DNA from: Acidobacteriota bacterium
GTDB taxonomy: Bacteria; Acidobacteriota; Terriglobia; Terriglobales; Acidobacteriaceae
NCBI GenBank assembly: GCA_013289685.1
Contig: JABCZL010000002.1
Coordinates: 310,001 to 374,000 of the forward strand
DNA: 64,000 bases
Direction: 5' to 3'
Below the pieces are notes generated by a model. It saw nothing but the letters and a program-made list of their open reading frames with translations, was not told the DNA's origin and searched no databases. The stretch's first letter is position 1, and the number at the start of each line of letters is the position of its first letter. The position numbers and the translations under genes were made by a program. Below are positions 35,090 to 44,384 of the stretch, piece by piece.

Positions 35090-36229
35090 GTGCCCACCCT
35101 CCGCGATATCCTCGACCGCAGAGTTCGCGAGGCTGACCCCTCTCTCTACGAGAAACTCGACAACAACCGCGTCCGCTGTTTTTCCTGCGGCCACTGCTGC
35201 CCGATTCCCCAAGGCCAGCCCGGCGTGTGCAAAGTCCGCTTCAACCGCGGCGGGACGCTCTATGTCCCCTGGGGATACACCGCTGGCATGCAGTGCGATC
35301 CCATCGAAAAGAAGCCTTTCTTTCACGCGCATCCCGGCGCGCTCGCCTACAGTTTCGGCATGCTGGGCTGCGATCTTCACTGCGGATACTGCCAGAACTG
35401 GGTCACATCGCAAGCCCTGCGCGATCCCAATGCCGTCTCGCCGCCGCTCGACGTATCGCCTGAAGCGCTGGTGCGCGACGCCCTCGACCAGGGCGCCAGA
35501 GTTCTGGTCAGCACCTACAACGAACCGCTGATCACCAGCGAATGGGCTGTCGCCGTCTTCAAAGAAGCGAGAGCCGCTGGCCTGCTCACCGGATTCGTTT
35601 CCAACGGCAACGCCACGCCGCAAGTTCTCGAATATCTGCGCCCCCACCTCGATCTCTACAAAGTCGATCTCAAGAGCTTCGACGACCGTCATTACCACGA
35701 ACTCGGCGGACGCCTCGCGCCCATCCTCGACAGCATCCGCCGTATTCACCAGATGGGATTGTGGCTCGAGATCGTAACCCTGCTCATCCCCGGCTTCAAC
35801 GATTCCGCCGACGAACTGCGCCGCCTCACGGAATTCCTAGCCGGCATCTCGCCCGACATTCCCTGGCACGTGACCGCATTCCACACCGATTACAAAATGC
35901 AGGGAGACGACCAGCGCGATACCACCGTCGAAGATCTGCTGCAAGCCGCCGAAATCGGCCAAGCCGCCGGACTGCGTTACATCTATGCCGGCAACCTCCC
36001 CGGCATGGTCGGTCACTGGGAAGATACCCGCTGCCCGCAATGCCATGAAACTCTGATCCGCAGGTACGGATATCTCATCAAGGATTATCGCCTGACCCCT
36101 GAAGGCCGCTGCCCGCACTGTTCCTGCCAAATCCCCGGCCGCTGGGCCGCCAAATTCGACCGCCAGATCACCTCCCACCCTTTCCTTCCGCACAAACGCT
36201 CACGTTTATTTACAATCACAAGTCGTTGA
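35090..36229 (+). CDS. amrS: AmmeMemoRadiSam system radical SAM enzyme
   Basis: 379 aa from a GTG. The SAM cluster motif CDLHCGYC (C-x3-C-x2-C) lies near residue 100, after an N-terminal CFSCGHCC. The C-terminus has two CxxC pairs (CPQC, CPHC). This matches AmrS, which forms a family with the MEMO1 and AMMECR1 proteins, neither of which is in the window. Its reaction is not settled. The following lipoprotein gene starts 24 bases after the stop. Confidence 0.87.
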   Translation: MPTLRDILDRRVREADPSLYEKLDNNRVRCFSCGHCCPIPQGQPGVCKVRFNRGGTLYVPWGYTAGMQCDPIEKKPFFHAHPGALAYSFGMLGCDLHCGYCQNWVTSQALRDPNAVSPPLDVSPEALVRDALDQGARVLVSTYNEPLITSEWAVAVFKEARAAGLLTGFVSNGNATPQVLEYLRPHLDLYKVDLKSFDDRHYHELGGRLAPILDSIRRIHQMGLWLEIVTLLIPGFNDSADELRRLTEFLAGISPDIPWHVTAFHTDYKMQGDDQRDTTVEDLLQAAEIGQAAGLRYIYAGNLPGMVGHWEDTRCPQCHETLIRRYGYLIKDYRLTPEGRCPHCSCQIPGRWAAKFDRQITSHPFLPHKRSRLFTITSR

Positions 36230-36252
36230 GTCTCGCAAATACAGCAAACGAT

Positions 36253-36912
36253 ATGAACACCTGCCGGGTGCCCCATTTCTCGCGCGTTTTTGGCGCGAGA
36301 AGTGGGGTCTTTCTAGACATCATCGCTCTAGCGACTCTGCTCCTCCTGGCCTCCTGTTCTCCGCGCGACTTCCTCTCGCGCCGTCTCGCCACCGATTTGA
36401 TCTCCGCCTCCGAGCTGTTCCGCACCCCACAGCATTTCGCACTGCAGACGGGAACCGTCTCCAACAAGGACTACGTCTCGCCCGAATATCTTGTTCTCCA
36501 ACAACACGGCTGGATTTCGGCCACCGCGGCCCGTTGCTCCCCTGGCATGGCGCCCCCACCCTGCTGGGATGTCTTCCTGACTCCTGCGGGCGTCGACACG
36601 GTCCGAGCCCTTGTCCCCGCGGACGAGGCGGACAAGACGCTATTCTTCATTCCCGTCGCCAGAAGGGAACTGGTGGGCGTCACTGGGATCAGCAAGCAGG
36701 GCAACCAGGCCGACGTCGACTTCACATGGAGATGGGTCCCGTTGAACGAAGTCGGAGCCGCTCTCTATTCGGCCGACCTGCGTTACGGCTCGACCGTAGG
36801 GTTTCGCGAGTACGATGACGGCTGGCGCATCCTCGCCGCCCGAAGCGCTCCTCATCCCAATCCCAATCAGACGCTTGACGACGCGCTCAAGAACGCCGAG
36901 CCCGCGCAGTGA
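36253..36912 (+). CDS. Lipoprotein of unknown function with repeat-derived N-terminus
   Basis: 219 aa from the ATG at 36253. The n-region RVPHFSRVFGARSGVF is encoded by a palindromic repeat (36271-36307) that recurs at 50029-50065. After it comes a hydrophobic stretch and a lipobox LLLLASC, so the protein should be lipidated. The mature part is beta-rich with a TPAGVDTVRALVP segment. No family was recognised. The GT87 gene begins in the stop codon (TGATG). Confidence 0.7.
   Translation: MNTCRVPHFSRVFGARSGVFLDIIALATLLLLASCSPRDFLSRRLATDLISASELFRTPQHFALQTGTVSNKDYVSPEYLVLQQHGWISATAARCSPGMAPPPCWDVFLTPAGVDTVRALVPADEADKTLFFIPVARRELVGVTGISKQGNQADVDFTWRWVPLNEVGAALYSADLRYGSTVGFREYDDGWRILAARSAPHPNPNQTLDDALKNAEPAQ
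36271..36307. repeat. Palindromic repeat, copy 1 (in coding sequence)
   Basis: CCCCATTTCTCGCGC (36271-36285) pairs with GCGCGAGAAGTGGGG (36293-36307), with one G-T mismatch. The 26 bases from GCCGGG (36264) are identical in copy 2 at 50022. It encodes part of the lipoprotein signal region. Confidence 0.85.
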
Positions 36913-38216
36913 TGGTGATGGAGAGAGTGAAGATCGACAGAGCGAAAGCCACCCCGGCACAAATGGCGCCAGCCTGGATTGAGTCCGCCGCGAAATGGCT
37001 GACCCCGCGCCGCGTTCGCGCCCAGGCAATCGTTCTGGCCCTGTGCTTGTGGGGAGTGTGTGCCGTCGATTTCGCAACCCCCGGCCTGCTGGACCGCGCG
37101 GGCAACATCAAGTTCCAGGACTTTCTGCCGCTTTACGTTTCCGCTCAGCTAATTGCGCACGGCCGCGCAATCGACCTCTACGACCAGCAGGTGGTTGCAC
37201 AGGCGGAACACGCTGTCGTTGACCAGTCCGACCGCGTGCGTCTGCCCTACCTCTACGGACCGCAAGTTGGACTCATGCTTGTCCCTCTCGCACGATTCTC
37301 GTTTCCCGTGGCCGCTCGAATCTGGGTAGTCACCAGCCTTTTCGTTTTCTTCGGGTGTGTTTATCTTGTCTGGAAATCTTGTCCCGCTCTGCGCCCCCAC
37401 TCCGGAATCGTCATCCTCTGCACGCTCGCGTTTCCTCCGTTGTTTCATTTCGTGGTGCGCGGCCAGTTGTCGGCGGTTGTGCTGGCGTGTTTTACGGCCG
37501 CATTTCTTGCCTTCCGCGCCGAGCGCCAATGGATGGCGGGGGTCGCCCTCGGATTCCTGGTATTCAAACCGCAGTTTCTGGTTGCCATTCCCATCGTGTT
37601 GCTTCTGGCTCATGCCTGGAAGGCCCTTGCCGGACTGGCAGTTGCGGCAACCGCGCAATTGGCTCTCACCAGCCTGTATTTCGGCCCCGCCGCGATGCGT
37701 GCATACTTCGACACACTCTGGCACATCTCCCGCGCGATTGGCCCGGTAGAACTCAGCCTTGCGCCCATCCAGATGCATTCCTTGCGGTCCTTCTGGTCGT
37801 TGCTGATTCCCTGGCCGGAACCTGCACTGGCGCTGTACATTCTGAGTTCCATCGTCATTGTGGGCATGGTCGCAGTCGTCTGGAAATCTTCGGCTCCGCT
37901 CGCGCTGCGCTTTTCCGCCTTGACCCTCGCGGCAATACTCGCCAACCCGCATCTGTTCGTCTACGACCTGCTCGTGCTCGCCCCCGCGCTCCTACTTCTT
38001 GCGGACTGGGTTCTGACCAACTCGCAGCACCCATCCTCTGCCACGCTGAAACTGCTGACCTATCTAGCACTCGTGTTACCTCTGTTCGGCCCGCTGTCCC
38101 GATGGACTCACGTCCAACTCTCCGTCCCCGCATTCACCATGCTGCTGTGGGTCCTATGGCGCGACTCCAGAACTCCGAGTCACAAACTTGCCTCGGGCGA
38201 ATCCGCCGTTGTATAA
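36912..38216 (+). CDS. GT87-family membrane mannosyltransferase-like protein
   Basis: 434 aa with about ten membrane helices. The N-terminal DFLPLYVSAQLIAHGRAIDLYD and later PYLYGPQVGLMLVPLAR resemble the DUF2029/GT87 family of polyprenyl-phosphate-mannose-dependent transferases. The sugar and acceptor are not known. The start (ATG) overlaps the preceding stop. Confidence 0.8.
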   Translation: MVMERVKIDRAKATPAQMAPAWIESAAKWLTPRRVRAQAIVLALCLWGVCAVDFATPGLLDRAGNIKFQDFLPLYVSAQLIAHGRAIDLYDQQVVAQAEHAVVDQSDRVRLPYLYGPQVGLMLVPLARFSFPVAARIWVVTSLFVFFGCVYLVWKSCPALRPHSGIVILCTLAFPPLFHFVVRGQLSAVVLACFTAAFLAFRAERQWMAGVALGFLVFKPQFLVAIPIVLLLAHAWKALAGLAVAATAQLALTSLYFGPAAMRAYFDTLWHISRAIGPVELSLAPIQMHSLRSFWSLLIPWPEPALALYILSSIVIVGMVAVVWKSSAPLALRFSALTLAAILANPHLFVYDLLVLAPALLLLADWVLTNSQHPSSATLKLLTYLALVLPLFGPLSRWTHVQLSVPAFTMLLWVLWRDSRTPSHKLASGESAVV

Positions 38217-38239
38217 CCCTTCTTCCCGCCGGGAATCCT

Positions 38240-40408
38240 ATGCAAATCCGAAAAACTTTCGTCGTGCTCTCGATGCTCAGTTGTGCGTTAACCCTCGCCG
38301 CACAAAACAAACCCAAGCTCACGCTCGACGAATTCTTCAACTCCGTCGATTTCAAGGGCATTGAGATTTCTCCCGACGGCAACTCGGTCGTCTTCGGCAC
38401 CGAGCGCGCCGACTGGGACCAGCAAATCTTCCGCAGCGACCTTTGGCTCTACCACGACGACAGCAAAGCCGGCAATCTGATTCAGTTGACGCAGTCCGGC
38501 CACGACTCCGACCCGAAGTGGTCGCCCGACGGCCGCTGGATCGCTTTCCTCTCCGAGCGCAAGACTTCCTCGGAGAAATCCGGCGACTCCGATTCCGACG
38601 CCGACTCAAAAGACGAACCCGCCAGCCAGATCTACCTCATCTCCCCCAATGGCGGCGAAGCGTTCCCTGTCACTCAGGGAGAAGAGGACGTTCACGCCTT
38701 CTCCTGGTCGCAGAATTCGCAGGCGATCTACTTCGCCACGCGCCAGCCCTGGAGTAAATCGCAGAAAGACGACTACAAGAAAGAATGGAAAGACGTCGTG
38801 CAATATCGCACGGCCGAGCGCGGCGACGCGATCTTCGCCCTCGACCTCTCCACCGCTCTCGCCCGCCACGCAGCCGCGCCCGCGAAACTGGACGCCTCCA
38901 AAAGCGATGACGACAAGGAACCAGATCTGACTCCGGGCGCGATCAAGATCGCCGAAATGCCCTTGCGCGTCGATCACCTGCTCGCGTCGCCCGACGGCTT
39001 CACCCTAGCGTTCGTGACCAATGCGATCAACCAGCGCCAGGAGAAAATCGAAGATGTCGAGATCTACACTTTGGCTCTGCTCGTCTCGCGAAGAGTTGTC
39101 GATTCCCACGGCAACACCGATCCCGATCGTCCCTATCCCATCCGCCTCACCCAAAATCAAGCCGCAGAAGTCCGCCCGCGCTTTGCCAACGACAGCCGCC
39201 ACATCTTCTTCAGCGTCGAAGTTGGAGACGTCTCCGGCCCCTACCGCGATTTGCAGCCACATCTCTATTGGGTGGACACCTTCAGCAAGAAAGTTGAGCA
39301 ATGGGCCAAAGACTTCACCGGCCAGATCGTAAGCTTTGAGCCTTACGCCAACGGCGTCGTCGTGACCGCACGTCTCGGCACCGAAGTTCAGATGTACACC
39401 GCCGCCAATCCCACGGATTCGCTGCACCCAGTCGCCGGACAAAAAGGAACCTATGAGGACCTCTCGACCGGATCGCACACGCAGCGCGTCGCCTTCCAAT
39501 ATTCTTCGTTGACCACGCCGACCGAGGTCTACCTCGCTGACGGACCCAACGCGCTGGCGACGGCCCGCGCAATCACGTCCTTCAACAAGCTCTTCACCGA
39601 ACGCGATCTTCCTCAAGGCAAGCCCTACCAGTGGAAGGCCGACGACGGCACCACAGTCGAAGGCATGCTGATTTATCCTCCCGGCAAATTTGAAGCCAAG
39701 CACCTGCCCATGTTCACCTTCATTCACGGCGGCCCCGCCGACGCCGACGGCAACCACTTCGCGGCCGACTGGTACCAGTGGGCCGGGCTCGCGGCCACGA
39801 ATGGCTGGCTGGTCTTCGAACCCAACTACCGCGGCTCGACCGGATACGGCGACAAGTTCCTCGAGCAGATCGTTCCGCAGATCGTCTCGCGCCCCGGCAA
39901 GGACATTCTCGCGGGCGTCGACGCGCTGGTGAAAGACGGCATCGCCGACCCCGACCGCCTCACTATCGGCGGCTACAGCTACGGCGGATACATGACCAAC
40001 TGGCTCATCACCCAGACCACGCGCTTCAAGGCCGCCGTCACCGGTGCCGGCGCGGTCGAGCACATCGGCAACTGGGGCAACGACGACACCACCATGGACG
40101 ACGCCTACTTCTTAGGCGGACGTCCCTGGGAGGCCCAGCAGCGCTATCACGACGAAGCCGCAATCTTCCAGATCGACAAAGTCCGCACCCCCACCCACAT
40201 GGTCGCCGGCGCCGACGACATCCGAGTAGCCGTCTTGGAAGATTATCTGCTGGAGCACGCGCTGTATTCGTTAGGCATCCCCAACAAGCTGCTGATCTTC
40301 CCCGGCGAAGGCCACGGCCTCGGCAAGAATCCCTGGCACGGCAAAATCAAAGTCCGCGAAGAACTGAAGTGGCTGCAAAAGTACGGCGGCGTACCTGCAG
40401 GGAACTAA
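38240..40408 (+). CDS. Secreted S9 family prolyl oligopeptidase
   Basis: 722 aa from the ATG at 38240. The frame is open back to 37355, but that extension overlaps the GT87 gene and lacks homology. A signal peptide (FVVLSMLSCALTLAAQ) starts the protein. A beta-propeller (about 30-430) is followed by the alpha/beta-hydrolase domain with Ser in GGYSYGGYMTNW, Asp in AGADDIRV and His in GEGHGL. It cleaves short peptides, probably in the periplasm. Confidence 0.92.
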   Translation: MQIRKTFVVLSMLSCALTLAAQNKPKLTLDEFFNSVDFKGIEISPDGNSVVFGTERADWDQQIFRSDLWLYHDDSKAGNLIQLTQSGHDSDPKWSPDGRWIAFLSERKTSSEKSGDSDSDADSKDEPASQIYLISPNGGEAFPVTQGEEDVHAFSWSQNSQAIYFATRQPWSKSQKDDYKKEWKDVVQYRTAERGDAIFALDLSTALARHAAAPAKLDASKSDDDKEPDLTPGAIKIAEMPLRVDHLLASPDGFTLAFVTNAINQRQEKIEDVEIYTLALLVSRRVVDSHGNTDPDRPYPIRLTQNQAAEVRPRFANDSRHIFFSVEVGDVSGPYRDLQPHLYWVDTFSKKVEQWAKDFTGQIVSFEPYANGVVVTARLGTEVQMYTAANPTDSLHPVAGQKGTYEDLSTGSHTQRVAFQYSSLTTPTEVYLADGPNALATARAITSFNKLFTERDLPQGKPYQWKADDGTTVEGMLIYPPGKFEAKHLPMFTFIHGGPADADGNHFAADWYQWAGLAATNGWLVFEPNYRGSTGYGDKFLEQIVPQIVSRPGKDILAGVDALVKDGIADPDRLTIGGYSYGGYMTNWLITQTTRFKAAVTGAGAVEHIGNWGNDDTTMDDAYFLGGRPWEAQQRYHDEAAIFQIDKVRTPTHMVAGADDIRVAVLEDYLLEHALYSLGIPNKLLIFPGEGHGLGKNPWHGKIKVREELKWLQKYGGVPAGN

Positions 40409-40450
40409 TCGCACTCAACCAAACCTAGCCATCAGCCTTCTTCACCAGCC

Positions 40451-40561
40451 TTGTCATCCTGAGGCCCGCGCCTTTTGCGGGCCGAAGGATCTATGGAGTC
40501 GCCAGGGGCGCCGATGCCGCCAGCAGAGTGCATAGGTTCTTCGCTCCGCTCAGAATGACAA
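40451..40561. mobile_element. 111-bp MITE-like element
   Basis: TTGTCATCCTGAG at the left end and CTCAGAATGACAA at the right end are inverted repeats with one mismatch. Inside is a GCCCGC...GCGGGC hairpin. Such elements are short, have no gene and are frequent in this group (general knowledge). Target-site duplication is not clear. Confidence 0.6.
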
Positions 40562-40664
40562 TCGCGTGAGATTAGATCCTCGATTTTTTTTCTTCCTTCC
40601 CCTTAAAGTATTGATTCATAATCGGTTGCGTCGTGGGACATCCCCCGACCTCCACAAAATCTTG

Positions 40665-40684
40665 AGCCGCAAGGACTTGCGGCT
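40665..40684. terminator. Hairpin AGCCGCAA/TTGCGGCT
   Basis: A perfect 8-bp stem with a GGAC loop and AAAA after it on the plus strand. It may act as a terminator, but it is 250 bases from the nearest stop. Confidence 0.3.
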
Positions 40685-41011
40685 AAAATGTTCCGGGACA
40701 GGGACTTAGCTCCGGTCCGAGCGCCGTTCAATGGATTCCTGACGGATGACGTTTTGGGAGATCCCTCGCGCATGTAGCGAGCTTGCGCGTTCTGGATTTC
40801 TCAGTAAAGGTTGTTCGTCACACAAACGGGAATTTTTTCTGTGGAAGGCTGTGGAAAAAGTTCGCGGGAACGTACAATTCCCCGCTCAAAGCGGAGCTCG
40901 GGCTTGGCTAAACGGCCGAATTTCCATCGGTCGAAAAAAGCGACGGAGTGGGGTAGCCGGTTTCGTAGTGGAGCTCGGGGTCCAAACGCCTGCGGGAGTG
41001 AACGTGGAAGA

Positions 41012-41295
41012 GCGGCCCTTCGAGGGCCGCGTTGTGCGTAGGATGAGATGGCCTTCAGGCCCGGTGTACCGTACTGGAATCGTCCGGCCATTATCACAGG
41101 GGCTAAAGCCCTTCGCTGGCGGCCCCCCCTATCGCGGCCCTGAAGGGCCGCTCTTCCACGGGATTCTTCCACGGGATTCTTCCACGGGATTATCCGAGGG
41201 CGGGTTTTCCCTTGGCGAATCCCCGCAGTGGCTGAAGCCGAATTAATTTGGTGGGGACTGAATCGGCACGACTGGAAGTCGCGCCCTTCCCGGTT
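41012..41295. repeat. Composite repeat A, left of the LytS/LytTR/P460 module
   Basis: It has palindromes GCGGCCCT/AGGGCCGC at 41012-41030 and 41134-41151, three tandem TTCCACGGGATTC units (41154-41192), and TCGGCACGACTGGAAGTCG from 41263 running into CGCCCTTCCCGGTT. The same parts occur in the same order at 44018-44303. Confidence 0.85.
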
Positions 41296-41330
41296 GCTCT
41301 CGGCTCTCGGTCCTCGGTGCTCGAGACTCG

Positions 41331-42116
41331 CTAGCCCGCGTCCTCGACCACACCTCGGCGCACGCCTAGGCGCGCCTGCAGGTGTTTGCGGTAACGGCGG
41401 CTCAGGCGGACTCTCGCACCACTCTCCAGCAAGACCTCGTATTCGCCGTCTGGACGGAGCTTTAGTCCGCGAACTCGCTCCAGGTTCACGATGCTTGAGC
41501 GGTGGACGCGGCAGAACACGGTCGGATCCAGATCCTCTTCCAGGTCTGACAGGGTGCGGCGTAGCAGGTGGCTTCTTGGTCCTACGTGCAGGCAGGCGTA
41601 GTAGTCGGCGGCTTCGATCCAGTCGATCTCTGGGATATTCACGAAGACAATCTGCCCGGCATTCTTGATGACGAAACGCTCCAGCTTTTGTGTGCGATCT
41701 TTATTTTTATTTTTATCTTTATCGTTGCCCAGCCGGATCTTTTGTTTGGCGCGGCTGAGGGCCAGTTCGAAGCGCGCGTTGTCGAACGGCTTCAGCAGGT
41801 AATCGAGCGCGCCCGCTTCGAACGCGCGCAGCGCATACTGGTCATAGGCAGTGACAAAGACGATAGCCGGCGGCAGGTCGCCGCCCAGCAACTCCAGCAC
41901 ATCGAAGCCGTCGCACTCCGGCATCTGGACGTCGAGAAAGAGCAGATCCGGATTCGCTACGCGGATCTCGCCCAGGGCCTCCGCGCCCGAGCTGCATTCG
42001 CCAACGATTCCTATGTCGGGGTCGGTGCGCAACAGCACGGCAAGGTTCGAGCGCGCCAGCGGCTCGTCGTCGACAATCAGCGCCCGTATTTTTGCGGGAT
42101 GTACATCGGCGTGCAC
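41331..42116 (-). CDS. LytTR-family response regulator
   Basis: 261 aa from a GTG. The receiver has an acidic pair (IVDDE) and Asp in LLFLDVQMPECDG. The C-terminal LytTR DNA-binding domain covers about 150-250. The two are joined by a polar linker encoded by short GATAAAAATAAAAATAAAG-like triplet runs (KDKNKNKD). The stop codon of the kinase is four bases upstream of its start. It probably controls the P460 gene or targets elsewhere (inference). Confidence 0.93.
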   Translation of the reverse strand: MHADVHPAKIRALIVDDEPLARSNLAVLLRTDPDIGIVGECSSGAEALGEIRVANPDLLFLDVQMPECDGFDVLELLGGDLPPAIVFVTAYDQYALRAFEAGALDYLLKPFDNARFELALSRAKQKIRLGNDKDKNKNKDRTQKLERFVIKNAGQIVFVNIPEIDWIEAADYYACLHVGPRSHLLRRTLSDLEEDLDPTVFCRVHRSSIVNLERVRGLKLRPDGEYEVLLESGARVRLSRRYRKHLQARLGVRRGVVEDAG

Positions 42117-42119
42117 GAG

Positions 42120-43244
42120 TCACCCCTCGGATATTTTAGAAGCAGGCTCGGAAACGAAGGGCACGGAGACCGTTACCTCCACTCCTCCGGGTTGCTGATT
42201 GCGCATGCTGAGCTCGAACTGATCTCCATAGAGGCTTTGCAGGCGGGTGCGCACGTTCAGGATTCCGATTCCCGACTGGCTCGTTTCCCATCCCACGGGC
42301 AGGCTGGGCCCGTCATTATAGACGCGCACAGTCAACGTTCCGTTCGCGCGCGATGCCGTGATGCGGATCGCTCCCCCTTGCACGCGGCGCGCAATGCCGT
42401 GTTTGACCGCGTTCTCCACCATGGGCTGCAAAATCAGGCTGGGAACCTGCGCCGGCAGAAGCTCCTGGGGAACGTCCACGCTGAACTGGAGGCGCTCCGC
42501 GAAGCGGGCTTTCTGAATGTCGAGATACTTCTGCGTGAACTCCAGTTCTTCGCCGAGTGGCACCTGCTGGCGGTCGGAATCTTCCACCACTCTCCGCAAG
42601 AAGTCGCTCAGCCGCACGATCATGTTCACGGCCGCGTCATTTCGTTTTTCGCGCACCAGTCCGGCAATGGCGTTGAGCGTGTTGAACAGGAAATGCGGCT
42701 CGATCTGCCGGCGCAGCGCGCTGAGCTGCGCCTTCGAGAGTTGCTCGTTGAGATGTGCCGTCTCGGTTTGCTGACGAGCCAGCTGCTCCCGCGAATCCAG
42801 TACGTGGTCGACCAGCAGAATCAAGCCGTACAGCACCAGGGACGAGAGAAGCCCGTAGGAAAACTTATGCCGCCACAGTTGAGGAAACGGGTCCGGCCCG
42901 GGCGTCAAGGCCCACGGATTCAGCCATTCTTCCCACATGGCTACCCACGCGGCTTGGACGATACCAATGCTGACGCAGGCGGCGAGATGCACGGACCACG
43001 TCGAAAATCGTTTCCATTGTACCGGTGGGTAGCGGCTGGTAAGGCGCAAGACCAGCGGCGTGGCCAGGATCCACGGCAGCCACGAAATCAGCAGCGTGAA
43101 GAACAGGCGTCCCCAGTAATGGTGCATGCCCTCGGCGCGCATAACAAAAACATTTTGGGTGGCGTCGAACAGGCCCAGCCCGAACCAGATGGCGGCGAGC
43201 CACAACCAGCGCGGCGATTCGGATTCTGTGCGAGTCGCGTTCAT
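42120..43244 (-). CDS. LytS/YehU-type sensor histidine kinase
   Basis: 374 aa. Four or five membrane helices occupy the first 150 residues. The His-kinase motif is RRQIEPHFLFNTLNAI, with the phospho-accepting His, followed by a GHKL ATPase (VENAVKHG, GIGILNV). This is the LytS/YehU type, which pairs with LytTR regulators such as the next gene. The start is divergent from a cytochrome P460 gene. Confidence 0.93.
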   Translation of the reverse strand: MNATRTESESPRWLWLAAIWFGLGLFDATQNVFVMRAEGMHHYWGRLFFTLLISWLPWILATPLVLRLTSRYPPVQWKRFSTWSVHLAACVSIGIVQAAWVAMWEEWLNPWALTPGPDPFPQLWRHKFSYGLLSSLVLYGLILLVDHVLDSREQLARQQTETAHLNEQLSKAQLSALRRQIEPHFLFNTLNAIAGLVREKRNDAAVNMIVRLSDFLRRVVEDSDRQQVPLGEELEFTQKYLDIQKARFAERLQFSVDVPQELLPAQVPSLILQPMVENAVKHGIARRVQGGAIRITASRANGTLTVRVYNDGPSLPVGWETSQSGIGILNVRTRLQSLYGDQFELSMRNQQPGGVEVTVSVPFVSEPASKISEG

Positions 43245-43356
43245 AATCAGGATCGTATTCTACGACCGGGCCAAAAGATCAACAATGCAGCCAATCGCCC
43301 GGATCGTGCAGCGGGCGGTCTGGTTCTCCGCCGGGAACTGAGCCATACTGCCATGC

Positions 43357-43959
43357 ATGATGAAAACCAACCTGCTGCTTGCTGTGCTCGTTTTGCTGTG
43401 CTCGGCCGCCCTGCTTAACTCCACAACGCCGCCGGCTTCTGGACCGGAATACACCGGCGATGGGCAGATGAAGCTGCCGGAGAATTATCGCCAGTGGACC
43501 TACCTGACCACCGGCTTCGACATGAGTTACAGCCCAAACGCGATGGGCATGGACCACCACATGTTCGACAACGTGTTTGCGAGCCCGGAGTCGTACGCCG
43601 CGTTTCTGCAGACTGGAACGTGGCCGGACAAGACCGTGCTGGTGCTCGAGGGCCGCCGCGCCGAAGGCAGAGGATCGATCAATCAGAAAGGCAATTATCA
43701 GAGCACCGATATCATGGGGATCGAGGCCCACGTGAAAGATGAAGCGCGCTTTCCGGGGAAGTGGGCGTTCTTTATTTTCGGCGACGCCAAGACCGCCAAG
43801 ATGGTTCCGACGAATATGGAGTGCTACAGCTGCCACGCTGATCATGCGGCGGTAGACACGACGTTTGTTCAGTTCTATCCCACGCTGCTGCCGATTGCCC
43901 GGAGCAAGGGCACGCTTAGCGCGGCGTATCAGAAAGAGAGCGCTGCGGTGCAGAAGTAG
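43357..43959 (+). CDS. Cytochrome P460 family protein
   Basis: 200 aa with a signal peptide and a C-terminal haem site C156-Y-S-C159-H160. The body (PENYRQWTYLTTGFDMSY, then DNVFASPESYAAF) is the P460 fold, whose characterised members use a Lys-haem crosslink to oxidise hydroxylamine or nitric oxide. That Lys was not securely located. The gene is the only redox gene in the module and diverges from the two-component pair. Confidence 0.85.
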   Translation: MMKTNLLLAVLVLLCSAALLNSTTPPASGPEYTGDGQMKLPENYRQWTYLTTGFDMSYSPNAMGMDHHMFDNVFASPESYAAFLQTGTWPDKTVLVLEGRRAEGRGSINQKGNYQSTDIMGIEAHVKDEARFPGKWAFFIFGDAKTAKMVPTNMECYSCHADHAAVDTTFVQFYPTLLPIARSKGTLSAAYQKESAAVQK

Positions 43960-44361
43960 CGCGGGGCGTTGTACATGGGGGGCTGTCCATCGTAAAGCTC
44001 GGACCTACCATCGAGGAGCGGCCCTTTAAGGCCGCGATAGGGGACTCCACTAAGGAACAGGGTTTCGGCCCACGTGGCACGGCGCCAAGCCGCATCACGC
44101 GGGCGATCCGGAAACCGTACACGGGGCCTAAAGGCCTAATCTTTTTCTTGAGCTCATAACGCGGCCCTCAAAGGGCCGCTCTTCCACGGGATTATCGATG
44201 CTCGCGTACGTGAGCGTTGCGTGCGCACCTTCCCTCAGTAGCCAAAGCGGATCATTTTTGTGAGTTCGTATCGGCACGACTGGAAGTCGTGCCCTTCCCG
44301 GTTTTTGCGCAAGCGGCAAAGCGTGAAGCTCGCTACGGCACAGCCTGAGAGCAAAAAACGA
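43960..44361. other. 400-base intergenic region with composite repeat B
   Basis: Almost all of it is composite repeat B (44018-44303), followed by a TCGTTGGTCG-type repeat at 44359-44384. No gene is seen. Confidence 0.65.
44018..44303. repeat. Composite repeat B, right of the LytS/LytTR/P460 module
   Basis: GCGGCC hairpins at 44018-44035 and 44161-44179, then TCTTCCACGGGATTAT and ATCGGCACGACTGGAAGTCG (44270-44289) running into TGCCCTTCCCGGTT. Order and orientation equal repeat A at 41012-41295; the last 34 bases differ at one base. Confidence 0.85.
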
Positions 44362-44384
44362 CTAACGACCAACGACCAACGACT
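44359..44384. repeat. TCGTTGG-type short repeat, copy 1
   Basis: CGACTAACGACCAACGACC and so on, the reverse complement of 58586-58613. It encodes the last residues (QSLVVGR) of the amidase. Confidence 0.6.

Larger units (their letters stand above)
40409..41330. other. 920-base intergenic region with several repeats
   Basis: It holds a MITE-like element (40451-40561), a hairpin (40665-40684) and composite repeat A (41012-41295). No credible gene was found; a 166-codon plus-strand ORF across 40746-41246 is formed by the repeats. Confidence 0.65.

Noticed and set aside
37355..38239. N-terminal extension of the S9 peptidase frame
   Set aside because: It overlaps the GT87 gene and has no homology; the ATG at 38240 begins a signal peptide.
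41154..41192. Three TTCCACGGGATTC units as a CRISPR-like array
   Set aside because: They are contiguous with no spacers and belong to composite repeat A.
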